The notes below the pieces were generated by a model. That model did no database searches. It was not told where the DNA came from and saw nothing but the letters and a program-made list of their open reading frames with translations. From Dielma sp000508965 (GTDB taxonomy: Bacteria; Bacillota_I; Bacilli_A; Erysipelotrichales; Erysipelotrichaceae), in NCBI GenBank assembly GCA_000508965.1, contig BAHV02000021.1, positions 186,001 through 250,000 on the forward strand: a stretch of DNA of 64,000 bases, given 5' to 3'. Positions 27,767 through 35,852 of this stretch are shown here, one piece after another. Both the position numbers and the translations under genes were made by a program. Within the stretch, counting starts at the first letter, position 1; each line of letters opens with the position of its first letter.

Positions 27767-27954
27767 CGTCTTTACAATGGGCCTTTCGGCTAAGTTTTCT
27801 TACCAAGACGGATGGATAATCCGAACAGGAATCGAACCTGTATCCAAGAATCACCAGCATACCTTACGGCAAGCCTCAGGCACTGCGGGAAATGAAACGC
27901 CCGGCGTATCGATGACCTTGTACCCATAGTTTACGGGATACTGTCTGGATAATC
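27767..27954 (-). ncRNA. tRNA-like (Y-RNA-like) structured RNA at the rtcB locus
   Basis: A perfect tRNA T-arm lies at 27841-27825: 5-bp stem ACAGG/CCTGT with loop TTCGATT (G53, TTC, A58, C61 all matching). An acceptor-like helix pairs 27954-27947 (GATTATCC) with 27822-27815 (GGATTATC), 7 of 8 pairs. A D-arm-like hairpin sits at 27940-27921. In place of an anticodon arm is a 65-nt branched arm closed by TCATC/GGTGA and ATAC/GTAT. A second domain follows, clamped by CGTCTT/AAGACG (27810-27805, 27772-27767), with hairpin GGTAAG-AAAA-CTTAGCC. Two unpaired bases between T-stem and acceptor rule out a normal tRNA. Bacterial YrlA Y RNAs mimic tRNAs and occur in RtcB loci, so this is the best comparison. 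Ends and promoter are not defined. Confidence 0.55.
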
Positions 27955-27986
27955 ATGGAAAAAAAGCTGCGAACTTATATAATGCG

Positions 27987-28014
27987 AAAAAAACACCATT
28001 GAATTTCTCAATGG
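27987..28014 (-). terminator. Terminator of the WYL gene pair
   Basis: CCATTGA and TCAATGG around GAAAT, followed by TTTTTTT on the minus strand, just after the WYL stop. It separates WYL transcription from the tRNA-like RNA. Confidence 0.85.
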
Positions 28015-28027
28015 CGCAAGTATTCAC

Positions 28028-28954
28028 TTAATTATGATTTTCAGCAAGTTCATTCTGTTTAATCAGTTTGGCCTGTTTTAACAAGCGTTCATTTATTTGT
28101 TTCACAAACGATGCCGGTTCTAAAACACGCAGCATTGGTCCAAATGAGAGAAACCGAATCAGCACTTCCGTCTCATCACTTTTATTATATGAACATTTCA
28201 TATGATATACCGTATCTGAAATTTGCCGTGTTTCTTTTTCATAATTGGCAAAATGCAGCATTGCCCGTTCCAGCGCGTTTCTGACATCAATGATTTCAAC
28301 GGTCACAGATGCCTTCTTTGTTTTAGGCAGCGATGGTATGCAGTTATCAGAAAGCTCACTGCACTCAATCACGCGGGCAAGATTCAGGATGATTGAGCGT
28401 CCTTCACAGGCTGCGATCAGTCTGAATTTATCATCTTTTAGTGAGTATTCCAGCTTTGAAGGATGAACATTGATATGACGGCATTTGGTTTTTCCTTGGT
28501 AAGTGACCGACAGCATTTTCCGATGCTTTAAGGCATGATGAATTGCCTGAAAATGTCTGCGGTAACCCTCGGATTCATAGGGATCACCATCCTTGATCTG
28601 ATCAAAATAATAGATATCATCAACCGTATATAAAGGTTCAATATCCTCAGGCAGATCAATGATATCACCAAACAAAGATAAACGGGGATCAAGCGTTATG
28701 GCTTTAAGAAAACGCAGCTGCAGCAATGAAAACGGCTGGCTTGGAACGTTATGCAGCGGTGTTTGATACTGCCGATTCATCAGCAGCCATTCTTCATTTC
28801 TGACAGCGTCTAAAATTACCGTAAAGCTTTCCTTAAAAGCACAGTGATTAATAATCTCCATTGCTTTAGCGGTATCTAAGGATTCATCAAGCGCCGCGGC
28901 AATCAGCTTTGCCATCGCTTTGAAATAAGCGTTATATATTTCACTGAACAGCAT
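28028..28954 (-). CDS. WYL-domain transcriptional regulator, second of pair
   Basis: 308 residues from ATG at 28954 (CGGAG 9 bp upstream; TTG at 28963 is less likely). A WYL-type ligand domain occupies about 130-210 (core LSVTYQGKTKCRHINVHPSKL) and a WCX-like C-terminal part follows. The N-terminus is not a clear helix-turn-helix, so it may work as a partner of the WYL protein upstream, whose gene it overlaps by 14 bp. WYL domains bind nucleic acid or nucleotide ligands, and paired WYL regulators occur next to RtcB operons. Confidence 0.85.
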   Translation of the reverse strand: MLFSEIYNAYFKAMAKLIAAALDESLDTAKAMEIINHCAFKESFTVILDAVRNEEWLLMNRQYQTPLHNVPSQPFSLLQLRFLKAITLDPRLSLFGDIIDLPEDIEPLYTVDDIYYFDQIKDGDPYESEGYRRHFQAIHHALKHRKMLSVTYQGKTKCRHINVHPSKLEYSLKDDKFRLIAACEGRSIILNLARVIECSELSDNCIPSLPKTKKASVTVEIIDVRNALERAMLHFANYEKETRQISDTVYHMKCSYNKSDETEVLIRFLSFGPMLRVLEPASFVKQINERLLKQAKLIKQNELAENHN

Positions 28955-30185
28955 TTGTATCAACTCCGTTCATATTCAGCATCAAATTAAAATCCTTATA
29001 AAAAGTAACCGCCATTAATGGATTGTCACAGTCAAGCTTTACGATCCGGCCGATAAAGGTTCTGATCCACGGCAGCATTTCCATGGCATCATAAAGGTCA
29101 ATGCTGAATTTGTAAAGCGTATCACTGACTGCTTCAAGCTTTCCCATGCGGCCTTCTCTTTCAATGCGGTGAATAATGTATTGTTCATTTGGCTGTATTT
29201 CTAATGTCATTTCAAGATGCTCAAGATGTCTGCCGTCTTTAAATGATACTCCCCATGTATGTTCCAACAGGTGATTCAGCTGTTTTAATGCATGTTCAAA
29301 CTGAACGCTGTACTCACAGACTGTAATTGATTTGATATTATCAAGACGAATCGACATAAAGCGATGTTTTAACGTATTATAGGCGCATACATATTGACGG
29401 CCTCCCTGTACGCTGATCAATATTTTTAATGGGATTAGTGAATTCTTAATATTTCGGTCACGGCCTGTGTAACAGACTACTTCAATCCTTTGATGATGAT
29501 GAATAGCTTCTAATAATGCATAACACACTTCACTCTCTAATGCATGTACAATGTAGTGATGCTTAAAGCCTAAAGGGATGGATGACTCATCAATTCTATC
29601 AAGAAGGGTAGAACCGATGACCCCTAATGGTGAAACTTCCGAAAAATAGCGTATCGCGTCAACATTTGGTGCTAGATTAATCCTTGGATCTGTCCGCATA
29701 TAGACCTTTCTCTTGCCGATCATTTCTGAATGCAGCAGTCCTAACTGTTCATACTCTTGCAGCTTCTTACGAATGGTTGACACATCAAGCAGCACAGGCT
29801 TTTCAAAAAAGGACATATATTGATCAGCAATGGCACTTTCAAGCTCTGCCGCACTCATAGCAGCATCATTTTGAAGCAAATCAAGAAGATAGAAATGCAG
29901 CATAATATCATTGCGGGTGAATGATTTTGCCTTGAATGCACGGTAAAACGGATTCTCAGATATCTCACTGCTGTCAACAGATAAAAATACCTTTTTGCCG
30001 TTCTTTTCCTGACGGAAAGCCATCGTATCGCCCAGATAGCTTTCTATCCTACGCCGTTCATTATCATAGCTGCGCAAGCTTTTTCCTTTGAAATCTTCAC
30101 GTCCTTTAAACCCATAAACATAAAAGTCACGCATATATTCACGCAGCGGTTCAAAATGTTTAATCAGTTCAGAATATTCACTCAT
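28941..30185 (-). CDS. WYL-domain transcriptional regulator, first of pair
   Basis: 414 residues. The N-terminal half has a winged-helix-like region (about 85-165, including DVSTIRKKLQEYEQLGLL), the middle a WYL core (about 225-300, RIEVVCYTGRDRNIKNSLIP), then a WCX-like C-terminus. Likely senses RNA fragments or nucleotides and controls the RNA-repair operon downstream (inference from neighbours). The start is ATG at 30185 behind AGGAG. Confidence 0.85.
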   Translation of the reverse strand: MSEYSELIKHFEPLREYMRDFYVYGFKGREDFKGKSLRSYDNERRRIESYLGDTMAFRQEKNGKKVFLSVDSSEISENPFYRAFKAKSFTRNDIMLHFYLLDLLQNDAAMSAAELESAIADQYMSFFEKPVLLDVSTIRKKLQEYEQLGLLHSEMIGKRKVYMRTDPRINLAPNVDAIRYFSEVSPLGVIGSTLLDRIDESSIPLGFKHHYIVHALESEVCYALLEAIHHHQRIEVVCYTGRDRNIKNSLIPLKILISVQGGRQYVCAYNTLKHRFMSIRLDNIKSITVCEYSVQFEHALKQLNHLLEHTWGVSFKDGRHLEHLEMTLEIQPNEQYIIHRIEREGRMGKLEAVSDTLYKFSIDLYDAMEMLPWIRTFIGRIVKLDCDNPLMAVTFYKDFNLMLNMNGVDTNAVQ

Positions 30186-30221
30186 CCTATCAGCTCCTTT
30201 TGATTCCTATTATAAAGCATA

Positions 30222-30260
30222 AAGAAAAAGCAGGAATTGTCAATCAAACAATTCCTGCTT
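30222..30260 (-). terminator. Terminator of the PTS/transaminase operon
   Basis: Perfect 13-bp stem AAGCAGGAATTGT/ACAATTCCTGCTT with loop TTGATTG, followed by TTTCTTT on the minus strand, directly after the aldolase gene. Confidence 0.9.
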
Positions 30261-30267
30261 ACTATTA

Positions 30268-30873
30268 TTATAAACCTTTAATAAATGAACGTAAGCCCTG
30301 CCAATCCTTTGCTTTCAGCAGTTTCTTGGGAAGTATAAAACTGCCGCCAACCGCTTTAACATAATCCAAGGCAAGATAATCTTTATAATTTTCAAACGTA
30401 ACGCTGCCCGTCGGTACAAAAGTCGATTCAAAGAAAGGGCCATGCAATGCCTTTAAAGCTGAAATACCGCCATATACATCAGCCGGGAAAAACTTCAGAC
30501 ATGTTAAACCTAACTGATTCGCCTGCATGATTTCAGAAGGTGTCACGGCACCGGCAACGATGGGTACATTCTGCTCCTTGGCATATTCCGCAATTTCTTC
30601 TGAAAGGCCAGGTGTAACAAGGAACGCCGCGCCGCTTTCAATCGCCAGCTGTGCCTGTGCTATTGTTTTGACAGTACCGGCACCAACCATCAAACCATCA
30701 ATCGATGATAAAGCTTTGATCCCTTCAGCGGCATGGTCAGAACGAAATGCTACTTCAATGATGGGCAGATTACCTTCAACAAGGCATTTTCCTACCGCTA
30801 AGCATTCTTCTAAATCTTTGACTGTATACAACGGCAGCAATCGGCGTTGATCCAGTACCTCATTAAAGTTCAT
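30268..30873 (-). CDS. KDPG/KHG-type class I aldolase
   Basis: 201 residues, a TIM-barrel Eda-family lyase that splits 2-keto-3-deoxy sugar phosphates (or 4-hydroxy-2-oxoglutarate) into pyruvate plus an aldehyde. Visible sites: EVAFRSDHA (Glu), GAGTVKTIAQA, TPGLS and the Schiff-base Lys in CLKFFPADVYGG (about 132). Last gene of a mannose-family PTS operon, 14 bp after the transaminase. It is the natural final step of the pathway. The exact substrate is unknown. Confidence 0.9.
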   Translation of the reverse strand: MNFNEVLDQRRLLPLYTVKDLEECLAVGKCLVEGNLPIIEVAFRSDHAAEGIKALSSIDGLMVGAGTVKTIAQAQLAIESGAAFLVTPGLSEEIAEYAKEQNVPIVAGAVTPSEIMQANQLGLTCLKFFPADVYGGISALKALHGPFFESTFVPTGSVTFENYKDYLALDYVKAVGGSFILPKKLLKAKDWQGLRSFIKGL

Positions 30874-30887
30874 ACGATTGCCTCCTG

Positions 30888-31748
30888 CTACATTACTTTA
30901 CCGCACTGCTCGATAATTAAATTCTTATATTCATCATCAAGCAGCTTAGTGATTGGCCCTCGCTGACCATTACCGATCACCTTATCATTGATTTTTATAA
31001 TTGGACAAACTTCTGTTTTTGAATCGGTAACAATAACCTCATCAGCCTCCAGTAATTCATTGATTGTAAATTTGCGTTCTTCATAAGGAACACATTTTTT
31101 GCGGCAGATCTGCAGCACAAGCAGTTTAGTAATACCAGGCAGAATCTCAGGTCCATCTGGTGTTGTGAAAACTTCACCATTTTTAACGATAAGAACATTT
31201 CCCGCACGTTCTTCAGTGATATAACCATCGCGATACAGAATCGCTTTATCAGCACCATGTTTTTTTGCTTCAGCAATTGCCATACAGTTAGGAAGCAGAT
31301 TTAAGGACTTCGCATTGCAAAGAAGCCAGCGTTTATCAGGATACAAGATTGCTGAAACACCTGTTTCAATCTTATCCGTACCGCGGTAGTAATGAGACAC
31401 ACAGCCAGATACAACAGATTGCTGATCTTTAAAATCAGGATAATTATGGTTTCTTGGTTTACCGTCGCCACGAGTAAACTGCATGTATACATTACCGCTG
31501 TCTAAATCATTTGCTTCCACCAAATCATAGAAGAATTGACGAATTTCATCACGAGTGTAATTCAAATTCATATCCAGCAGACGGGCAGAATTTTCAAAAC
31601 GATCCAGATGTTCTTCCAAAGCAAACAGCTTTCCGTTATACACTCTGACAAACTCATAAATACCATCACCGAATTGATAACCCCGGTCATTGAAATCAAT
31701 AGTCATCTCTTGCTGTTCAACAAGCTTCCCTTTCCATAAAAACTTCAT
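30888..31748 (-). CDS. D-amino-acid-transaminase-like PLP enzyme (fold IV)
   Basis: 286 residues from ATG at 31748 (AGGAGG 7 bp upstream). PLP fold-type IV, same family as D-alanine and branched-chain transaminases: FNDRGYQFGDGIYEFVRV (about 20-37, D-AAT style), the PLP Lys in CNAKSLNLLPN (about 145), the cofactor Glu in ITEERAGN (about 177) and the tail DEVIVTDSK. In this operon it may remove the amino group from a PTS-imported amino sugar acid, with the aldolase acting next (inference). An alternative is D-Ala/D-Glu metabolism unrelated to import. Confidence 0.88.
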   Translation of the reverse strand: MKFLWKGKLVEQQEMTIDFNDRGYQFGDGIYEFVRVYNGKLFALEEHLDRFENSARLLDMNLNYTRDEIRQFFYDLVEANDLDSGNVYMQFTRGDGKPRNHNYPDFKDQQSVVSGCVSHYYRGTDKIETGVSAILYPDKRWLLCNAKSLNLLPNCMAIAEAKKHGADKAILYRDGYITEERAGNVLIVKNGEVFTTPDGPEILPGITKLLVLQICRKKCVPYEERKFTINELLEADEVIVTDSKTEVCPIIKINDKVIGNGQRGPITKLLDDEYKNLIIEQCGKVM

Positions 31749-31776
31749 TATACTTCCTCCTTCCTGCATCAGCAGT

Positions 31777-32604
31777 TTATAAAATGCCTAATAATGATCC
31801 TACAACTGAAACAATTAAAATAACCAATAAAATGCGGTTGAAATTTTGTCCCTTCTTTGCCATATAAATATAGATTGCGAAAACTGCGGCTAATGGCAGA
31901 ATACCGGGAACTACACTGTCTAAAAATGCCTGTAAAGCAAACTCGGAACCACTGGCAGATAGACTCAACGGTGTTGAAATAGAAACATTGCCTGCTGTCA
32001 AAGCACCCATCATCATTAATCCGACTACATTGGCAAAGAAAATTACCGCCTGCATTGAACCGTTCTTTAAAATTTTCAATACGGACTCACGGCCTAGCTG
32101 ATATCCTTTCTGCGTCATATATTTCATCAGATAATATGTACTGATCGGATAAATCAGCAGCGGCAGAATACCGCCCATCGGATTGCCATTTTTCGCAAAG
32201 GGCAGGAATAAAGCAATCAGAATCGGCATGTATGCGGCCCAAATCAACGTATCGCCGACAGCCGCTACCGGCCCCATCAGACCTGTTTTGATACTTGTGA
32301 TCGCATCGTCAGTGATACTGCCGCCATTTGCCTTTTCTTCTTCCATACCTAATGTGATACCTAATATTATACCACCAGGAATAGAATCTGTGTTATAGAA
32401 AACCAGATGTCGCTTTAATGCCTGAACATACTCTTCCTTTTCAGGATAAAGTTTCTTTAAAGCAGGAATCATGGAAGCACAAAATACTAATGCCTGAAGA
32501 CGTTCATAAGAATTTGACATCTCTGCACCGATATACAATCGATTCATACACCGATTAACATCTTTTTTAGTTAATCGTACTTCATTCATTTTAGACTCTT
32601 CCAT
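31777..32604 (-). CDS. PTS mannose-family IID
   Basis: 275 residues. Signature NSYERLQALVFCASM near the N-terminus and MGPVAAVGDTLIWA (about 110) identify the IID membrane subunit of mannose-family PTS; it ends in several helices. It forms the channel with IIC, whose stop overlaps its start (TAATG). IID is found only in this PTS family, which often carries amino sugars and sugar acids. Confidence 0.94.
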   Translation of the reverse strand: MEESKMNEVRLTKKDVNRCMNRLYIGAEMSNSYERLQALVFCASMIPALKKLYPEKEEYVQALKRHLVFYNTDSIPGGIILGITLGMEEEKANGGSITDDAITSIKTGLMGPVAAVGDTLIWAAYMPILIALFLPFAKNGNPMGGILPLLIYPISTYYLMKYMTQKGYQLGRESVLKILKNGSMQAVIFFANVVGLMMMGALTAGNVSISTPLSLSASGSEFALQAFLDSVVPGILPLAAVFAIYIYMAKKGQNFNRILLVILIVSVVGSLLGIL

Positions 32605-33359
32605 TATGATATTTCCTCCTTCCTGAATAAGAATAAATATAAGAGTGATGCCGCAGCTACTGCAAAGATAGCGACTGCCATAACATCAAGACTGAAATAT
32701 TTAACCATAAAGAAGCCGATAATAAAGAATGGTATAAGCTGCTTCTTACCAATAACGGTTAATGTAATTGCAAAGCCTAAAGCCGGTAAGATACCACCCA
32801 TAACCTCGAAGGAATGCAGCAGCCAATCAGGAATCATAGTCAATACCTGTTTAGCAAATTCCACACCATAGAAATCAATAACAAATACGATTGGAAAACG
32901 GATGATGAAGCCAACAATCGTAGGTAAAATATAAGCACAGGTAAAGATACCACGTGAATTTCCTTCTTCCGCATATTGATCTGCCTTATGTACCCATAGG
33001 GTGTTTGTTGTACGGCGAATCTGATCAACAAAGACACCGATAACCCCAAAAGGTACCGCAAGGGTAATCGCTACTTCTGGGCTCATACCGGAAAGTACAC
33101 CGATAGGAATAGCGATACAGCCAGCCAAGGCCGGATCATTAGGCACATTACCGCCCGGTGTTGATGTCACACCGAGATAAACAAGCTGTAAAGCTGCACC
33201 AATCTGCATAGCCTCAACCATTTTACCTGAAAGTACCCCTACAAAGATACCAATTACTACTGGCTGAAGCAGCATGCTTGAAAAAGTATAACCAAAACGC
33301 AATCTGCAAATCCAATAATACAACCCCATACATATGGCAATAATTAAAGTATTTCCCAT
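32604..33359 (-). CDS. PTS mannose-family IIC
   Basis: 251 residues, the sugar-binding membrane subunit. TPGGNVPNDPALAGCIAIP (about 67-85) and FGVIGVFVDQIRR (about 104-116) are the family motifs; about eight helices. Coupled to IID by a one-base overlap; 104 bp lie between it and the IIB gene upstream. Confidence 0.94.
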   Translation of the reverse strand: MGNTLIIAICMGLYYWICRLRFGYTFSSMLLQPVVIGIFVGVLSGKMVEAMQIGAALQLVYLGVTSTPGGNVPNDPALAGCIAIPIGVLSGMSPEVAITLAVPFGVIGVFVDQIRRTTNTLWVHKADQYAEEGNSRGIFTCAYILPTIVGFIIRFPIVFVIDFYGVEFAKQVLTMIPDWLLHSFEVMGGILPALGFAITLTVIGKKQLIPFFIIGFFMVKYFSLDVMAVAIFAVAAASLLYLFLFRKEEIS

Positions 33360-33463
33360 TTGATTTACGAAACTATTTAAGTTTCTGATCTCCTTTCTCT
33401 AAAAGCAATATTCATAAGCTAAGCTTTCGCATACGTATGCCTTAAGATCATCCCGTCGAATGA

Positions 33464-33955
33464 TCAGCGTTTAAACCGATTTAATGCATCTTCAAATTTC
33501 AAAGGATTATCCTCTGGAATTGTCTGAAAAATAATATCCACACCCTGACTGCTTAATGCCTGTAAGGCATTTGCGTCAGCATCATCAAGAGTAATGTTTT
33601 GATAAACAACCTTACGGCTCGGACCGCCGCCTAAGCCGCCGATCTGAACTTTATTCACCAACACACCTTTAGACGCTAACTCACTCAGTGTTTTAATATC
33701 CGGCAACAGCAATAAGATTTTACCGGTCTCAAATTCATGATTCTGCCATTTTTCAACGGCATCTTCTATGCCATAGCATTCAATCACGATGCCCGGCGGC
33801 GCTGACATTTTATAAATCTCTAATAAAAATAAATCCTTGGCAACAGCATCACTGACAATAACAATCTTATTTGCCTGTGATTGCTGAACCCACTTCGTCA
33901 TGACCTGTCCGTGTATCAAACGGCTGTCAATGCGGCACAAAACAATATTGTTCAT
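33464..33955 (-). CDS. PTS mannose-family IIB
   Basis: 163 residues from ATG at 33955 (AAAGGAGG upstream; the longer open frame has no ribosome site). Phosphorylated His in DSRLIHGQV (about 15), then the typical APPGI and IGGLGGGPSR segments. Cytosolic; takes phosphate from IIA and gives it to the incoming sugar. Confidence 0.93.
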   Translation of the reverse strand: MNNIVLCRIDSRLIHGQVMTKWVQQSQANKIVIVSDAVAKDLFLLEIYKMSAPPGIVIECYGIEDAVEKWQNHEFETGKILLLLPDIKTLSELASKGVLVNKVQIGGLGGGPSRKVVYQNITLDDADANALQALSSQGVDIIFQTIPEDNPLKFEDALNRFKR

Positions 33956-34007
33956 GTTACACCCTCCTTTAAGTAACAAATAATAAATAGATTTAATATA
34001 ATAATTT

Positions 34008-34439
34008 CTATTTCCCCGTAATTTTTTCCATAACATCAAAAATTGATGATTGGCAGCTGGCAAGTACCTTCTTTATATCCAACTCACCGCCAAACGAAAT
34101 TTGTGTACAAGCCTCAATCAGCAGCGGACAATTAAGACCGGTGATTACACTGATCGTACAATCTTCCCGTTCTTTCGTAATCACTGCCGCAACATTTGTC
34201 GGTGTACCGCCAAAAACATCTGTCATTAATGTAATATGCAGCGAAACATGTTTTTCCTGAGCTTTTTTTACCTCTGCCAGAATCGCTGCCTCTACCGCCT
34301 GCCTAAATTCCGCCAGCAGCATTTCAGGGGTTAACGCTACCGCAGACACAAAATCTGCTTTTCCGAGAATCATTTCCACACTGGACTTAAGCGCTTTTCC
34401 CCAGTCCCCATGTGTCAGTAAGATAATTTTTTCTTCCAT
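34008..34439 (-). CDS. PTS mannose-family IIA
   Basis: 143 residues. The phospho-His is in LLTHGDWGKAL (His10), and TDVFGGTPTNVA (about 73-84) is the second conserved loop. Cytosolic dimer fed by HPr. A separate IIA gene, as in the second mannose-family operon at 53 kb, but with low identity to it, which suggests different substrates. Confidence 0.93.
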   Translation of the reverse strand: MEEKIILLTHGDWGKALKSSVEMILGKADFVSAVALTPEMLLAEFRQAVEAAILAEVKKAQEKHVSLHITLMTDVFGGTPTNVAAVITKEREDCTISVITGLNCPLLIEACTQISFGGELDIKKVLASCQSSIFDVMEKITGK

Positions 34440-34467
34440 AAAAGTACCTCATCTTTATCTTGTTTTT

Positions 34468-34890
34468 TTAATATGCCGCTTTTTTAATCAATCGCAGCAG
34501 CGCTTCTACGCTCAATGCGCCTAAACCAATCATACCGGCTACCGTAATGGTCAGTCCTAAATGATAAACGGATAGCGATGACTGACCTTTCATCAAATAA
34601 AACATACATTTATATATGTCAGCGCCCGGCACAAAAGGTATAAAACTTGGTATCAGTATCACGGTAATAGGTGTCTTATATTTTCTTGAAAGCAGTTGGG
34701 TACCAATCGACATACAGATGCCTGCAATGTATGTGCTGAAAGCCAGTCCGCACCTATTATTAAGCAATAAAAAGATAAACCACGCAAATGCCCCATTGAC
34801 GGACGCCGGTATGATTTTATCGGAAGGAACCTGCATTACCAATGAATAAGCTACGCTTGTCATAAAAGCTCCAAAGACTTCTAAAACCAT
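34468..34890 (-). CDS. ThrE-type exporter, small subunit (split ThrE C-terminal part)
   Basis: 140 residues with about five helices, matching the C-terminal half of the threonine/serine exporter ThrE (PF12821). PSFIPFVPGADIYK is the family-type loop. It overlaps the large-subunit gene by 10 bp; the two halves together equal one ThrE. Such pairs export small amino acids by proton motive force. Within this PTS operon it may release an amino acid made by the transaminase (inference). Confidence 0.85.
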   Translation of the reverse strand: MVLEVFGAFMTSVAYSLVMQVPSDKIIPASVNGAFAWFIFLLLNNRCGLAFSTYIAGICMSIGTQLLSRKYKTPITVILIPSFIPFVPGADIYKCMFYLMKGQSSLSVYHLGLTITVAGMIGLGALSVEALLRLIKKAAY

Positions 34891-35687
34891 AAACCATCGC
34901 CGCCGATTCCCATTCCAAAACCGATACCTACTGCAATCGTACCCGCAATAACCAATGCTTCCAATAAACGGTTGGAGCCTGATACAAAATCACCATTTAA
35001 TAAGTCACGCAGCGCATTAGTCAGCGCTATGCCGGGAACCATCGGCATAATTGATGAAATTAAGACAATGGAGCTATCAACAGACATCCTTAAATAAGTG
35101 AATAAGGCTGTTAAAGCAATTACCGATAACGATAGGATCAATGATGCCAACAAATCAAACATAAGCTCAGACAATCCCGCTGCATCATTTAATACCAACA
35201 GCAAAACATAAATGCATCCATTCAGAAATGATGCGATGAATTCATTAAAGCTGCCCTTAAAGACGAGGGAAAAACTGCATCCAAGCATCAAGAAGCCAAG
35301 CTTATACAGCCTTTTATCCTGGCGTGTATTCGATGATTCAAGCAATACATCCATTGCTTTAGCAGCCTGAGATAAAGTATATTTCCCATCAGTAAGATTC
35401 CGTGATATGCTGTTGATCGTATGAACATGATTGAGATTTGTCTGATGTTCATTGACACGCCTTATCACCGTGATAGTTTGTCGATCAGGAAAGCGGATCG
35501 TTGCGATTAAGCTTGTTGATTGAGCTATGATGTCAGCTTGACACTTATAAGCAGAAAACATTCGCTTTAAACTGTCTTCGATACGGTATGCCTCAGCATT
35601 TGCCTTAATCAAAATCTCCCCGGCTGTTAAAATCACTTCAACTAACGCTTCATTTTCAGGCTGAATCGAATCTAAATATTGCTTCAT
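34881..35687 (-). CDS. ThrE-type exporter, large subunit (PF06738)
   Basis: 268 residues. A soluble N-terminal region (about 1-125, with ITVIRRVNEHQTNL) and then about five helices, the N-terminal half of ThrE. MPMVPGIALTNALRDLLNGD (about 215) is the hallmark loop. First gene of the PTS/transaminase/aldolase operon, and divergent from the BglG-type regulator at 35853, so probably controlled by it. Confidence 0.88.
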   Translation of the reverse strand: MKQYLDSIQPENEALVEVILTAGEILIKANAEAYRIEDSLKRMFSAYKCQADIIAQSTSLIATIRFPDRQTITVIRRVNEHQTNLNHVHTINSISRNLTDGKYTLSQAAKAMDVLLESSNTRQDKRLYKLGFLMLGCSFSLVFKGSFNEFIASFLNGCIYVLLLVLNDAAGLSELMFDLLASLILSLSVIALTALFTYLRMSVDSSIVLISSIMPMVPGIALTNALRDLLNGDFVSGSNRLLEALVIAGTIAVGIGFGMGIGGDGLWF

Positions 35688-35852
35688 AATTATCCATATT
35701 TTTCATGCCTTTCTTATCACGCTTTCACTATAACATTAATTTTTTATAATGTGTTTCTTCATATTTTCGCGAATCATTACGCAAATCAGAAGAAATTAAT
35801 TATTTCAGCTTATGGTATTATATAAATAATAAAGGACTGTGGAGGTGAGCGC

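Noticed and set aside
27678..27929. 83-codon plus-strand ORF in the slipin/WYL gap
   Set aside because: It runs antisense through the tRNA-like RNA, has no ribosome site and an unlikely composition; the structured RNA on the other strand explains the sequence better.
27815..27954. Ordinary tRNA gene
   Set aside because: The T-arm is perfect, but there is no 7-bp acceptor directly joined to the T-stem, no anticodon loop and the D-loop lacks GG.
35700..35852. Operator palindrome between the ThrE and BglG genes (ATTTTCGCG ... CGCAAAT)
   Set aside because: Imperfect, short and in AT-rich DNA; not strong enough to list as a feature.
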